NCBI GenBank assembly: GCA_026874595.1
Contig: CM049307.1
Span: 7,279,579-7,343,578, forward strand
Source: Sipunculus nudus
Taxonomy: Eukaryota > Annelida > Sipuncula > Golfingiida > Sipunculidae
Length of the DNA: 64,000 nucleotides
Direction: 5' to 3'
The notes beneath the pieces are model-generated. The model was not told where the DNA came from, ran no database searches, and saw only the letters and a program-made list of their open reading frames with translations. This document shows positions 1 through 9,772 of the stretch, one piece after another; position 1 is the first letter of the stretch; every line of letters begins with the position of its first letter. The position numbers and the translations under genes were made by a program.

Positions 1-379
1 GCGATATATCGGTACATCGCAGCACTGCGATTCCAAGATTGAGTATCGCAATATCGTTTAATATCGCAATACGCTACACCATATTACTATATATTGCAAT
101 ACAAAAAGACAATGCCTAGCCTAGAGGAAACATCTGATTCAGTTAAGTAGAATCGGTTGGCACGGGTCAAGGTCGTTGAAATCGGACAGGATTCACATTC
201 TTGTTCATATGCCTTGACAACTTGACATATTACAACCACGTCTCGTTGTATATGTTGGGTTGTATAAATGCGTGTACTTTTACCGTTTATGATACATCAC
301 TCCCATGACAAGCTGTTGTTATACCGGTTTACTTGCATGATGCTGGATTTTGGTGTGTAAGATTTGGAATCATAACCTG
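1..379. other. Non-coding flank, no gene seen
   Basis: No coding exon recognised. The first 110 bases contain several short repeats around TATCGCAAT and one GCGATATATCG, a degenerate simple structure. Exon 3 and later exons of the minus-strand MFSD13A gene would be expected at or beyond this side, but I could not find them here. Confidence 0.5.
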
Positions 380-967
380 TAGCGTCATATTGACCTTCTG
401 GCACTACGACCAGATTACTGGCGCAAGAGTGTCATTACATCTAAGTCTGAAAAAACGCATTATAAGGTCTTATGAAGATGCAAATATTTTCTTCATTTCT
501 GACAACGCTTCATGGCCTACGGGTACACTGTTAATCAACATAAACCAGACCAATCGTTAGTATTTTTGTGTACTTTCTAATAATATCAAACATGAGCGAG
601 AAAAGTTCCGTTTTTAACCCAGCACATTGGTAAACCGCTTGGCGTGTTTGTTGAATTAATGACCGCATGAACACAAGCATGGCTCGCACTGGTTACAGGA
701 CGCAGGCAGCTTGCAGGCGATACAGGAAATGACCCGTGTCCATGGAAACGGAGTTTTAGTTTTGGCTGTGAGCTCACATGTATATACTATTGTGTAATTT
801 CATTATTTGTTAGCATAATATTGAGATTATGGGCCGTTTACCACAATATTAATGCAACCTTATGCAAGACCATTGCGATACATTCCTCGATATAACTTGT
901 ATCACGACTCGAGAAGGCTTACCAGCCCAATTTTTCGATTGCCTACTGAGTCGGGATGTCACGGCTA
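380..967 (-). mobile_element. MULE-like non-autonomous DNA element, copy 1 (588 bp)
   Basis: This 588-bp block is the inverted counterpart of 33374-33960 (587 bp), with shared sequence along its whole length. Seen: both copies begin and end with TAGC/GCTA, giving a very short imperfect terminal inverted repeat. The flanks here are CATAACCTG (371-379) and GATAACCTT (968-976), matching at 7 of 9 positions, as expected for an old 9-bp target-site duplication. Known: 9-bp duplications are typical of Mutator-like elements. Inference: a non-autonomous MULE-like element. It has no transposase and no long ORF. The short ORFs in it are not conserved between the two copies. Confidence 0.6.
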
Positions 968-1197
968 GATAACCTTGTATATCCTTGTTATTTCTAACAC
1001 ACTAAATGAGTCCATTTGGCTTCTCTCTTTCATTTACATGAATATTTTAATAATTATTTTAATTTGCATACTTTGTGAATTTAATCCTTTCTTCATTCAA
1101 AGTCGGTTACACAAGTGGAAAAAGAATTGTGTTACGGTACATGACATTACCCTCCTTGACCCGTGGATCTTCATAAAAACCTTACTTATTGAATCAT

Positions 1198-1420
1198 AAC
1201 CCATTTAAGGGTGAGCCATATGTAGATATGGAAGGTTTGGGATAAAAAAAAATTTCGGTTAAAATGCATCCACAATCTTTTAAAAAAGTTGGTTCAGTGA
1301 CCCTGACCTTTGACCTCGCCCCCAAAATCAAAAGGGTTCTTACTTTAGTGGTGATCCATATATTAGTCAAGGTTGATATCCATTTATCAATCCAAACTTG
1401 AGATATCATTTGGAAACAAA
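1198..1420 (-). repeat. Single relic unit of the family-c internal repeat
   Basis: Read on the minus strand, this stretch matches the roughly 285-bp unit repeated at 53.3-55.4 kb: a segment ending in 'aaacttgac', then AGGTCAAAGGTCAAGGTCAC-like half-sites, then 'gattgtggatgcatttt'. It lies downstream of MFSD13A exon 2, probably within intron 2. No terminal hairpins of the full element are visible, so it is a fragment or degenerate copy. Confidence 0.6.
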
Positions 1421-1569
1421 TATGTGGATAGCTTCAATAACAGAAATTTACAAATGGTTCAACAGGCTTCCTTATGGTCGTGGTTTTGGTCGAAGTACGG
1501 TATATACGGGTCGTACGATAATTGTACGAGTATACGAAATAAGGTCTAAGGGGGTCTACTTGTACTTAC

Positions 1570-1724
1570 GCATCCGTGATGATGAACAATAGTAGAACAT
1601 GGTAGTAAAATCTTCCAAGAACCACCATTACTGTCGCTATAACAACCTTCCCGACGAACATTCCCCTCATAATACGGTAGTATCCAACGGATGACAAAAT
1701 ACCCCTGCCGGCTATGACTGTAAC
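1570..1724 (-). CDS. MFSD13A: MFSD13A/TMEM180-like transporter, coding exon 2
   Basis: A 155-nt exon with a tttttcag acceptor (AG at 1725-1726) and a perfect GTAAGT donor (GT at 1568-1569). Read in phase 0 it is open throughout and begins VTVIAGRGILSSVGYYRIM, followed by a strongly hydrophobic stretch ending FYYHVLLLFIITDA. This fits a pair of transmembrane helices in the second half of the MFS fold, in the region that follows exon 1 in TMEM180 proteins. The exon joins in frame to the last codons of exon 1 (GAVVLLPR) only if exon 1 is read in a shifted frame near its end. It ends in phase 2. The next exon was not found between here and position 1 and presumably lies outside the window. Confidence 0.6.
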
Positions 1725-2071
1725 CTGAAAAATTATGATTAGTTATCTGTAAATGTGTGGGTGTCGTCTGCATGGAATCTGAGTTAATTAAGCATACATT
1801 GATCTGTTTTTCGACTGATTACATTGCATACACTTGAAACAATATGATGCATACAATGCATATAACGCATACAAATGACCTCACCGTTAAGGTGAAGTTC
1901 CTTAATATAATTATTTATGAAAATATAGAAATTTGTTTTATTTTAAGAAGATGAATTAAAGAGCAATATTTAGTTCTTACATTTTATTTCCAATCGTTAA
2001 GAAGTCCTATTATAATGATCATATAATGTGTTACAAATATTAACAGTTAATGGCATTTATTTTGATCTCAC

Positions 2072-2970
2072 CCTTGGAAGCAAGACGACGGCCCCGTTAA
2101 CAAGACTTCTTGTGAACTGGCCAAGTCTGCTTCCGGTATGAGATGAGAAGTCAGAATACCTGCCGTGTTTGAAACACCTGTCCGGTGAAACTCAGTCAAA
2201 AAATTAACACATACAAACGTTAAGAAATTGAAATTTTTCAGTATTTGTTGAGTAAGCGAAAATATTGAAAACCCAGTGACTCTGTCCGATGCTGAGGGTC
2301 GCAGGGTTCCACCTTCCATCTTTTGTTCAGTATCAGTTTTGTCATAAATAGTCCTAGCATTTAAACCCGTGTATGTCAAGGCAACCCAAGACAAAATGGA
2401 GATTGATATACATATTTTTTGGAATGCTTCAAAGTTGCTCAGATTCTGAGAGAAATGTGAACAAAAGAAAACGCTGGTAGACCCAAGAAGACTTGCTATG
2501 TGACCGTATTGGGTGTACTGGATGCGTTCTTGTACAGAGCTAGGTCCCTCCGATAGCACACAGCAAAGCGCCAGGAATACATATGTAAACATAGCATCAT
2601 ACAGACATAGCGATACCATTAGATGTACTCCTGTGATCCAGCTGTTAGGTTCACGTGTCCATGGAAACCATGGCAACAAAAAAGACAACACATATAAAGG
2701 AGCACCATAGAGAATTGTATGACGTCGACTCCTGACGATACTTAACTGGCTGTTGTCTTGGATGTAGCCGAATAGCGGGTCATTTAGAGCGTTCCATATC
2801 ATATACACAACCTGTGATATGTTGAACCAGGCCGGCGGTACGTGGTATATGTTGATAAAGATATTGACGTAATAAAACATGAAGACCGAGTGCATCATCC
2901 CGCCGACTAGAGAGGTGGACGCGTAGGCCACGGCGCCACTGTTGACGCGGACGTTCAGGGTCCACGTCAT
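2072..2970 (-). CDS. MFSD13A: MFSD13A/TMEM180-like transporter, first coding exon, with a frame break near its 3' end
   Basis: The ATG at 2970 opens a frame starting MTWTLNVRVNSGAVAYAS; an in-frame TAG lies six codons upstream (CAG TAG CTT GAG GAC GGC ACC ATG), supporting this start. The opening, and SQVVYMIWNALNDPLFGYIQ at about residues 52-71, match the N-terminal half of the MFSD13A (TMEM180) family, multi-pass plasma-membrane MFS proteins of about 500 residues whose substrate is not established. Several hydrophobic helices follow. The exon ends at a GT donor (2070-2071, CCAAGG|GTGAGA). In the long frame the protein runs into TGA just after the donor, and splicing to exon 2 gives an early stop. 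In the neighbouring frame the last codons read RSLVNGAVVLLPR and splice cleanly to exon 2. I therefore infer a one-base indel around 2105-2125: an allele-specific lesion, pseudogenisation or an assembly error. Confidence 0.72.
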
Positions 2971-3882
2971 GGTGCCGTCCTCAAGCTACTGAACAGTATT
3001 CACTGCCTAAAGTCAGTGCAGATCGAGTTACGTGTTGAATATTACCGAATGTAAGCTATCAAACTTGTGAACAGATGTGTGGTAGAAAATGTTAACGTCC
3101 GTGTCCAATCCCATATCTGTGGAGTGTCGGCGGTGCTATTGTAGACAATCAGGAAGAAACGGTCACGTGTGTCTCTAGGGACTTTACTCCCAGACACAGT
3201 AAAAAAAGTTTGACCTCGAATCGGCAACAGCAGGGTTTTGCATCCTCAGCCATATACAAGAGCCGACAGGGTCAAATGCTATCCCGTCCATTTTGACCCA
3301 GTTTAGTGCAAAATAAAGTTTTATAAGACACTAACGAACCCTCTGGGACCTGCACAGGTATGCATCTTAGGTGTCTTGGTGTTCATTTCGTGCCACGGAC
3401 GTGGTCCCATATTAAATCGATTATTGTTCCATATACACGCGGGCAGTACAGTAATCATTGTTCACATGTCAATCATTCCTGAACCCTGGATTAAATGCGA
3501 CCCAGTTAACAGGAGACAACATGCATTCTCGCCCCCGCTGATCTGTGTTTTAATTTGGGCTGACGATGTTTTACACTGGTGTGTTCACTATTCTCACTGC
3601 TACAGATGGTCACGGCCGGCTTATTGTCTGTCACATGCGAGATCTTTCCTCGTTTTAAACTCCTCATGTGCACCGATGAATTGGTTCTTCGGACTGTTCA
3701 TTGATAATCACGCACTTACTGTACTTGGGCTGTGACGGGTTTGGTATCCGCTCCTGGCCTTTGTAGTGCAAACACGTAAGCCGTTTACTGATCACATGAC
3801 TTGTACCATACGTTTCGTACCTTTGCCGGGTCACTGCATGTTACGCTTGGGCGCCTTTGAAGTATGGAATTTACTAGTACCA

Positions 3883-3952
<70 letters not shown>

Positions 3953-4199
3953 TATATTCAGCATATATATGGATGCGAGTCTTCTACTGATTGCAGCTGG
4001 GAGGTGCTTCACGATTGTTGGTTGGTGGGTAGGAGCGAGTATAGATTCTGGTCTACATGGACAAGGTTATGGATGTATACGGACGGACGTAATTATGTTT
4101 AGGATTCATGTAATAGAGAAGTAAGAGGCATGTCGATGTCATATCATAAGGCATATCATGGCTTATGTTGATTACTTCTAATATGAGACGGTCCAGTCA
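2971..4199. other. MFSD13A upstream region, no gene recognised
   Basis: Presumed promoter and 5' UTR side of the minus-strand MFSD13A gene. It contains a 119-codon plus-strand open frame (3376-3735) with no recognisable motif and no splice or homology support, so I do not call it a gene. No clear TATA box or CpG-dense block was identified. Confidence 0.5.
3884..3951. repeat. (AT)n then (GT)n microsatellite
   Basis: An alternating AT tract, broken once, passes directly into about nine GT dinucleotides. The short Tyr/Ile-rich open frames on both strands here come from the repeat. Confidence 0.95.
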
Positions 4200-4406
4200 G
4201 TTATGACCCATCTTGGAGATGAAGACCGGATTCTATACTCGGGCCGGTGGGTAGACTTTGCATTGATGTTAAGGGGGTCATTGTTTGGCTTGCAGTAAGC
4301 CCAAAATCTTCCGGTCGGTATATCGAATGTTACATCTAGGATATCATTCTGCTTCAAGAGGGTCTCGACGGTAACTCGCAGGTCACATTCCTTAAAGATC
4401 TGAATG
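4200..4406 (-). pseudogene. Reverse-transcriptase-like gene fragment, 3' part (separated by a LINE)
   Basis: On the minus strand an open frame reads FKECDLRVTVETLLKQND, then ILDVTFDIPTGRFWAYCKPN. It continues directly from the fragment at 5645-5995 once the LINE and one target duplication are ignored. The 'LDVTF...Y.KPN' block and the upstream YRDDG box are typical of a family of reverse-transcriptase ORFs found in invertebrate repeats; I recognise the pattern but cannot assign the clade with certainty (Penelope-like is one possibility). The frame degenerates below about 4260. A dead mobile-element gene. Confidence 0.6.
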
Positions 4407-4472
4407 ATGTCCTTGCGGGCTCGGTCGGCTTGTGGTCCTGATAGTTTGAGGGCAGCTAGGCCATCATCTCTG
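4407..4472. repeat. Target-site duplication of the LINE, left copy (66 bp)
   Basis: Sixty-six bases from ATGTCCTTGCGGGC to CCATCATCTCTG that reappear at 5645-5710 with one difference (T at 4457, G at 5695). They exactly bracket the LINE. Minus-strand reading lies inside the reverse-transcriptase frame. Confidence 0.92.
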
Positions 4473-5644
4473 CTTCATGCTTTCATGTGATTTTAAAAGG
4501 AAAACAGCTTTTTTTGATGATCGTTGTAAAAAAGGAAGATCAATTCTCTCTTCCTTAAGTGCTGTGGGAGCCGGACCTGAAGGTCTCTTGCCCAGTGTCT
4601 CTGCATCATTGTGGGAACGCATATGCCTTCCCTCAATACTGTATGGTGCCGAGTTATGGTTCAGTATGTCTGGGAAGGAGATTATTGAACTGGAGAGGCA
4701 ACAAAAACGAGCTGCGAAATTATTCCAGGGTCTCAATAACAGAACGCATGACTTTGTTGTTAGGGGACTGTTAGGGTGGTGTACAATGTTAGCCATTATT
4801 GATATTAAAAAACTAATGTTTCTTCACAGGCTTATTACACTTAGCCCAAACATCATTGTCAAACAAATATTTTGTTTGAAGCTGTATGACTGGAAATTGA
4901 TGGTCTGAAGTTTCTGGTTTATACCTGATATAGTCTCCGTACTCAACAAATATAGTCTGTATTCATATCTAGATTCATACATCCATGGTGGTCAGTTTCC
5001 TTCAAAACCGGAGTGGCGGTGTTTAGTTAGGACTACTGTACATGCCCATGAACAGGCTTTATGGATCTCACCGATAAACATAAAAGGTGATAGATTTAGA
5101 ATTCTTAGAATACAACCGGAACTAAAAGAAAATTTTCTCTGTAAAGTTGTGAAAAATAATCTGTGTCACAGGAAATCGTTATTATTTCTTATTCATTTAT
5201 TATCTATTCCGGAGCTCCTAGATGATGTAGTTTGTGATATATGTGGGGAAAATGTACAAGATACTGTTACGCATATCATGTTGCAATGTACGTCATTGTG
5301 TCCTTTCCGTGAGGTGTTATAGGAAAAGATTTTTGTTTCTCTAAATGCAGACACGATTTTTAAATTATGCTACTTACCCAATATTGATTTCTTGAAGTCT
5401 GCTTCGGCAAATGCAGTCCTGTGTTCTCTGATCCTGTGTGTAATGCAAATTTGTTGCTTATTGTATCTGAATTTGTATATTCTGTATTTCCTAAACTTAT
5501 ACTTTTCACTGATCAGAATGAGTACTGATATTGTAAACAATTTGATTTTGTTATAACGTTTGTGTTCTAACTTAACTTGCATATTTTGTAATATTTGGTT
5601 GAGCACTCCAGCATGGAGGAAAATAAAGATCAATCAATCAATCA
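4473..5644 (+). mobile_element. 5'-truncated non-LTR retrotransposon (LINE) with 66-bp target duplication
   Basis: A 1172-bp insertion. It starts inside the C-terminal part of a LINE ORF2 (LPSILYGAELWF, LERQQKRAAKLFQGLNNRT, RGLLGWCTMLAIIDI), runs through a cysteine-rich end (CDICGENVQDTVTHIMLQC, a C-x2-C...H...C arrangement) and a stop at about 5323, has a short AT-rich 3' UTR, and ends in a tetranucleotide tail (AATC repeats after AATAAAG, about 5620-5644). The tail and 5' truncation show target-primed reverse transcription. The frame is interrupted at about 4908, where the open frame ends early, and resumes in another frame from about 4985. The near-identical 66-bp flanking duplications suggest a fairly recent insertion. 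The clade is uncertain; the tail and C-terminus suit the CR1/L2/Rex1 group. Confidence 0.85.
4477..5323 (+). pseudogene. LINE ORF2 C-terminal fragment
   Basis: The C-terminal region that follows the reverse-transcriptase domain in LINE polyproteins. The first part (4477-4908) is one open frame of 143 codons; after a break the reading resumes at about 4985 with FPSKPEWRCLVRTTVHAHEQ and ends with the Cys/His motif and FREVL-stop. No catalytic RT motif (YxDD) is included, so the fragment cannot encode a working enzyme. Confidence 0.75.
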
Positions 5645-5710
5645 ATGTCCTTGCGGGCTCGGTCGGCTTGTGGTCCTGATAGTTTGAGGGCAGCGAGGCC
5701 ATCATCTCTG
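5645..5710. repeat. Target-site duplication of the LINE, right copy (66 bp)
   Basis: Copy of 4407-4472 with a single mismatch, directly after the AATC tail of the LINE. On the minus strand it carries the catalytic-box region (YRDDGLAALK) of the interrupted reverse transcriptase. Confidence 0.92.
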
Positions 5711-5995
5711 TAGGGGCCCACCTGGTCTTTGCTGATTGTGTACATAGCAGGTTGAGGATATAGAGTCAAACAAGTTCGCAGATCTCCGCCCCATCATAAC
5801 TACCCGAACTGACGACTATGACTCTCGCGCAATCTGGTGTTTATCTGCTCGACCATAAATTTGCTGACAATTCCGATCTCACTTTTTGCAGGGTGTATGA
5901 GCCTGCACGATGGTTTGGATCGAAGTCTTTCTTATGGTCTTAAAGGCTTATAAAGGCCCCCTTCTCGGCGTAGATTTCCATGCGGTCGGCGTGGT
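5645..5995 (-). pseudogene. Reverse-transcriptase-like gene fragment, 5' part with YRDDG box
   Basis: Minus-strand reading gives, in three frames joined by frameshifts, KDFDPNH, then RLIHPAKSEIGIVSKFM, then SYDGAEICELV and finally YRDDGLAALKLSGPQADRA, which runs into the LINE junction. YRDDG corresponds to the YxDD catalytic box of reverse transcriptases. At least two frameshifts and several stops show it was dead or dying before the LINE arrived. The stretch shared with 4407-4472 restores continuity with the 3' part. Confidence 0.62.
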
Positions 5996-6949
5996 TCACC
6001 GGTACCAAACGGGTTGCAATTGCTATCATTTTTTTTTCAAAAGTTGTATGTATGAAGGTAATAAAAATATCTGATAGCAGTGTGAAAGTGGTAACTTTCT
6101 GAAAAACAGAAGCCTGTTTTAAAGTGTACTTGCATCAAAATTACAATTTTGAGAAACATAATTTTATATATAATATTTATTTTTATCATCTTATCAGTTG
6201 CTTATTACTAAAACAAATTAGATTTCATGTAATAGCTGACATTTATAGCTTTCATTTGATTTGTTATTTATGAATATAGCGTTAGGAATTTCAAAGATAT
6301 GAATACTTTTCCTTACTGTGACCCGTAGTAATTACATATTTTAGCTAATTTATGAAAAAAAAGTAAGATCAATCGAGAAGTCTTATAAGACTAGCTGTGA
6401 CATGTTGACTTTTATGAAGATATTAATGAGTCTGGAGTCTTTTAGTTGGAAACCCATGTCTAATATTTACATTTCAGGGCGTGGTCACAAAAAGGCGTTA
6501 TTCCGCCCAAAAGTTAGCAGATACATGCATGTGCAATTGCCATCAAGCTGTCAGCAGAAACATTCACGCCTGAACGATGTCTTCCGAGTACTTTCATGTT
6601 GCATGCCCGCGCCTTTATCGAACCGTGATAGGTTAATCCTCCCAATGATTCCACGTTGCTGCTATCGGGGCTGTCATTTTCCATACAGAAAAAACGGATA
6701 TCACAAGCCGCGTGTCACACGTGACACGTTTGCAAGCACGAGTACCCCGCTAGTAAATAAATGTATGTTTCATTCGCGTCTCTGGTTGATAAAAACAGGA
6801 AAGAATGACAAGTTAAGATTTTAAGCAGAATATTTTTATTTGTAAGTTGCTGTATTGGTGCCTATATAATAAATGATACCGTACAAACTAGGCCGCCGTA
6901 TCTGCACTTTCTGCCAAATTCGCTTACACATGCATGAAAATATAAAGAG
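5996..6949. other. No gene recognised
   Basis: AT-rich sequence. A 140-codon plus-strand ORF (6402-6824) is open but shows no motif, low-complexity signature or flanking splice signal; it is probably chance. The stretch from about 6030 to 6400 is simple AT-rich DNA. Confidence 0.5.
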
Positions 6950-7390
6950 CCGTAATGTCATTAGTGACATAGGCGATATGAGGATAAATCATTTTTAATA
7001 TACACATCATTTTGGGTGATTTTTCCCCTTTTTCTAACTTGCGCGGAGGTTAGACCGTGCACAACCGAACTGCCTTCGGAAATAACAGGAAAGCGTGCAT
7101 CGTGGTCACTCAACCACACGATTAAGGATTACTGTTCATGTGAATAACGCTTGCTTTCAGTGAGGGATGTGAGCATGTCTGGCCTTTCATAGGAACCAGG
7201 AGGGTTACTGACAAAACCTAATTCAAGGTCCCAATTTCAGGAACAGGTGTGGGGTGGGGGTGGTGGCGGGTGTTTCATGCCTCAAAATTGGTCTGAGACG
7301 ATGAAAAAATTAAGGTTGTGGTGGCTGAAAATGGGATACGGACCCTCTGCATGGAGTCCCCTTGGGTCCGCTTCTGCCACTTATGCCACT

Positions 7391-7427
7391 TAGCGCACCC
7401 CCCCCCCCCCCCCCCAAAAAAAAAAAT
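7391..7427. repeat. Poly-C followed by poly-A tract
   Basis: About 18 C then about 11 A, adjoining the left end of the MITE at 7428. Such tracts are prone to assembly error. Confidence 0.9.
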
Positions 7428-7687
7428 TGGTTCTCAGGCACCGCCCGCGTCAATTTTAACCCCCGCATCAAAAATTATTATTTTTATTTTCATCTTGTAA
7501 GAGGATAAAATAATGCAATTTTGAAAAGTTTCCTTTGTTATGTAGTGCTTTTACCTGTTTAGCAAAAAAAAATAAGTTATATTTATGCTTTTCCCTGATC
7601 ATATGACATTTTAATCGAAACACCCCAGAAAAGGTAAAAAATCAATTATCGCCCGCACTGATTTCTGAAAAAAGTGCCTGAGAACCA
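7428..7687 (+). mobile_element. MITE family E, copy 1 (260 bp)
   Basis: Perfect terminal inverted repeats TGGTTCTCAGGCA / TGCCTGAGAACCA bracket an AT-rich interior with 'gcccgc' blocks just inside each end. Two more copies lie at 9489-9772 and 10806-11333 in the opposite orientation. No coding capacity. The flanks include AT-rich runs ending in GGC/GCC, possibly part of a longer inverted repeat. Confidence 0.8.
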
Positions 7688-7846
7688 TACCTTACTTTTT
7701 TTGGCCTTACGAGGTATGCATATTTCTGTTTCTTTCTTCAGGAAAAGTTTCCTTGCTACATACATTTAATTAGTCTTTCATGTGTTCCTCACATTAACCT
7801 ATTCTTTATACGTCCAACGATGAAAACCAGTCAATATCATCGGAAA

Positions 7847-7906
7847 ATGCCTCCGCGTCTCATTCCGGTTCGTAATGTAAACATCATCACTGACCAGGTC
7901 TTCAAG
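7847..7906 (+). CDS. Exon-like 20-codon block, copy 1
   Basis: An ATG with A at -3 opens MPPRLIPVR, N, VNIITDQVFK, and the last AAG is followed by a GTAAAT donor. The other copy (27742-27801, minus strand) differs at four positions, all third codon bases; three are silent and one changes N to K. Sequence just upstream differs by indels and non-third-position changes. This looks like a first coding exon conserved as protein, duplicated with its surroundings. I do not recognise the protein and no next exon was identified. Confidence 0.4.
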
Positions 7907-8370
7907 GTAAATACACCTGGGTATGATTTTTGCCACGAGCACAGCGCCACAAAATAAATGTAAAAAGTATTTGTTTATATCTTATTGAGAGAGTATCCCA
8001 CTGAAAACCTATTTTTTCTTATAACTTTTAGAATAAAAAATGAGCCAACATTCCACATCTCAGTGAATATATCTCCCCAACCCTGGTAAAAAGCCCGGTA
8101 TACCGAGTTTATCAGCCTAGTTACCATATAAAATCAAAGCAAGAGCCGTAAATGTCCTTTTTACAGTTTGCCTTGGTTGCATCATTAACATATGATAGAT
8201 ACTGGAGTTTGTTTTGGTTTCAGGACTAGTGTGAAGCAGAGGTGCAAGTTCAACTTTCCGAGGGACCTCTGTTATTACCGTTAAAATTTCTGACAGGAGA
8301 GAGATTTCTAAATAAATGGCATTTTCTGTTTATGTTTCCGTAGGACATACAGAGATGATTTTATTTAAAA

Positions 8371-8372
<2 letters not shown>

Positions 8373-8437
<65 letters not shown>
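8373..8437. repeat. (AT)n microsatellite
   Basis: About 65 bases of uninterrupted AT dinucleotide. Confidence 0.97.
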
Positions 8438-8440
<3 letters not shown>

Positions 8441-9488
8441 TATGGGCAGTAAGTGCATTAACTGGTCCTGTTCCAGCTTTTGTTAAAACAAACGTCTATA
8501 GTAAGGCAAATATTAAAATGCTAGTGATAAGCCAAATGAACAAAATCAGCTACACAAATCTACTTTAACTTAAGTTTGCTTTGACTTTGGAATTCAATGA
8601 TTATGTCACAAAACCCTAGCAGTCCAGCGTCAACTAACTTTACAGGATTTGAAGACATACTTTGTTCGTCTTGGACTATGTACTTGCACTGTAGAGTGCT
8701 ACTGAGATCCTTTTGTTTAAAATCTTTAAAACGCAGTTTTTCTACTAAACCATCAGAGCAAACTGTGTCCTTATCACTTCCTAGATATGAGAGAGATCAT
8801 GTAAATCACTCACTGCTGTACTGGATGATAATTATAATATAAATTGGATTTATGGTATTTGCCATTGAGAGAATGTCATCTTTTCCTTAGTATGATATAA
8901 TTATAACTGTTAGGTCACCATCATTCACAAAACATCACTGTAGACAACCACATGATTTTATACACAGGAAAATAACCGATTTTTTTATTCTAATGGTGAT
9001 TTTATTTTAAATGAAAAGGCACTTTTCTAATTCCTTGCAAGTGCAACTTTTTCTTACGACTTGATTTGGCACCGTAGCTTTACTTTATTTGGCACTGTAG
9101 CTTGGATTGAAATAACTATTGCATATATGAGACTAATAATAAGCCCCTGCATGATAAGTTGATAACAAATCAAAATGACGAAATGATTTTTATATTCCAC
9201 TCGGTGGTACCTTTCTAACCATATGACATGATAATGTGAAGGTTCAAAATGAACAAGGACCTAATTGTGAAATAACTGAGGTAACAAACAATTTTTAGAA
9301 GCCTTTAGCACACAGCGAACATTCACGCTTAACAGTGAAACTTTGCACAAGTAAACAAAGACTATTTCTTAAACATTTTAAACTGATACATCTTCTATTT
9401 AATTTAAATGTTAAACGTTACAAAGTGGCCCATTGGTTATAATGCTCAGCTGAATATATTTTGTTCACAATTAGGAAAAAAAAATGTG
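8438..9488. other. No gene recognised
   Basis: AT-rich sequence without repeats or coding signals that I can support; a short plus-strand ORF at about 8597-8842 has no features of a gene. Confidence 0.5.
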
Positions 9489-9772
9489 TGGTTCTCAGGC
9501 ACTTTTTTTCAGAAATCAATGCGGGCGGGCAGTTTTTTTTATTTGAAATTGTTTTGTATGTTTCGATAAATTGTCAAATGATAAGGGAAAATCGTGATAA
9601 TAACAAATTTATTTTGTTCAACAAGTAAAAGCACTACATATCAAAGGAAATTTTATCAAAATTGTATTATTTTATCTACTTGAAAGAAAAATTGGATAAG
9701 TTTTTATTGAAAATCAAAATAAAAATTTTTAATGCGGGGTTTAAAATTGACACGGGCGATGCCTGAGAACCA
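9489..9772 (-). mobile_element. MITE family E, copy 2
   Basis: Inverted relative to copy 1, with ends TGGTTCTCAGGC and GCCTGAGAACCA. Its inverted repeat extends outward (GTGTGG / CCACAC). The interior matches copy 1 (GCGGGCGGGC near the left end, 'tgatgcgggg'-like block near the right end). Confidence 0.8.

Larger units (their letters stand above)
6950..8110 (+). repeat. Duplicated segment G, copy 1 (inverted relative to 27.5-32.3 kb)
   Basis: Blocks from about 6950 to 8110 recur in inverted order and orientation at 27531-28150 and 32030-32260. Examples: the 'ggtccgcttctgcc' block near 7365, the GTGGTCACTCAACC block near 7100, and the 'aaaaagcccggtatacc' end near 8090. This copy is split by a MITE (7428-7687); the other copy is split by element a2. 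It contains the 20-codon exon-like block at 7847-7906. It could be a segmental duplication or a larger uncharacterised mobile element. Confidence 0.7.

Noticed and set aside
3376-3735. 119-codon plus-strand ORF opposite the MFSD13A upstream region
   Set aside because: No recognisable domain and no supporting signals.
6402-6824. 140-codon plus-strand ORF
   Set aside because: No motif, no splice context, composition not distinct from surroundings.
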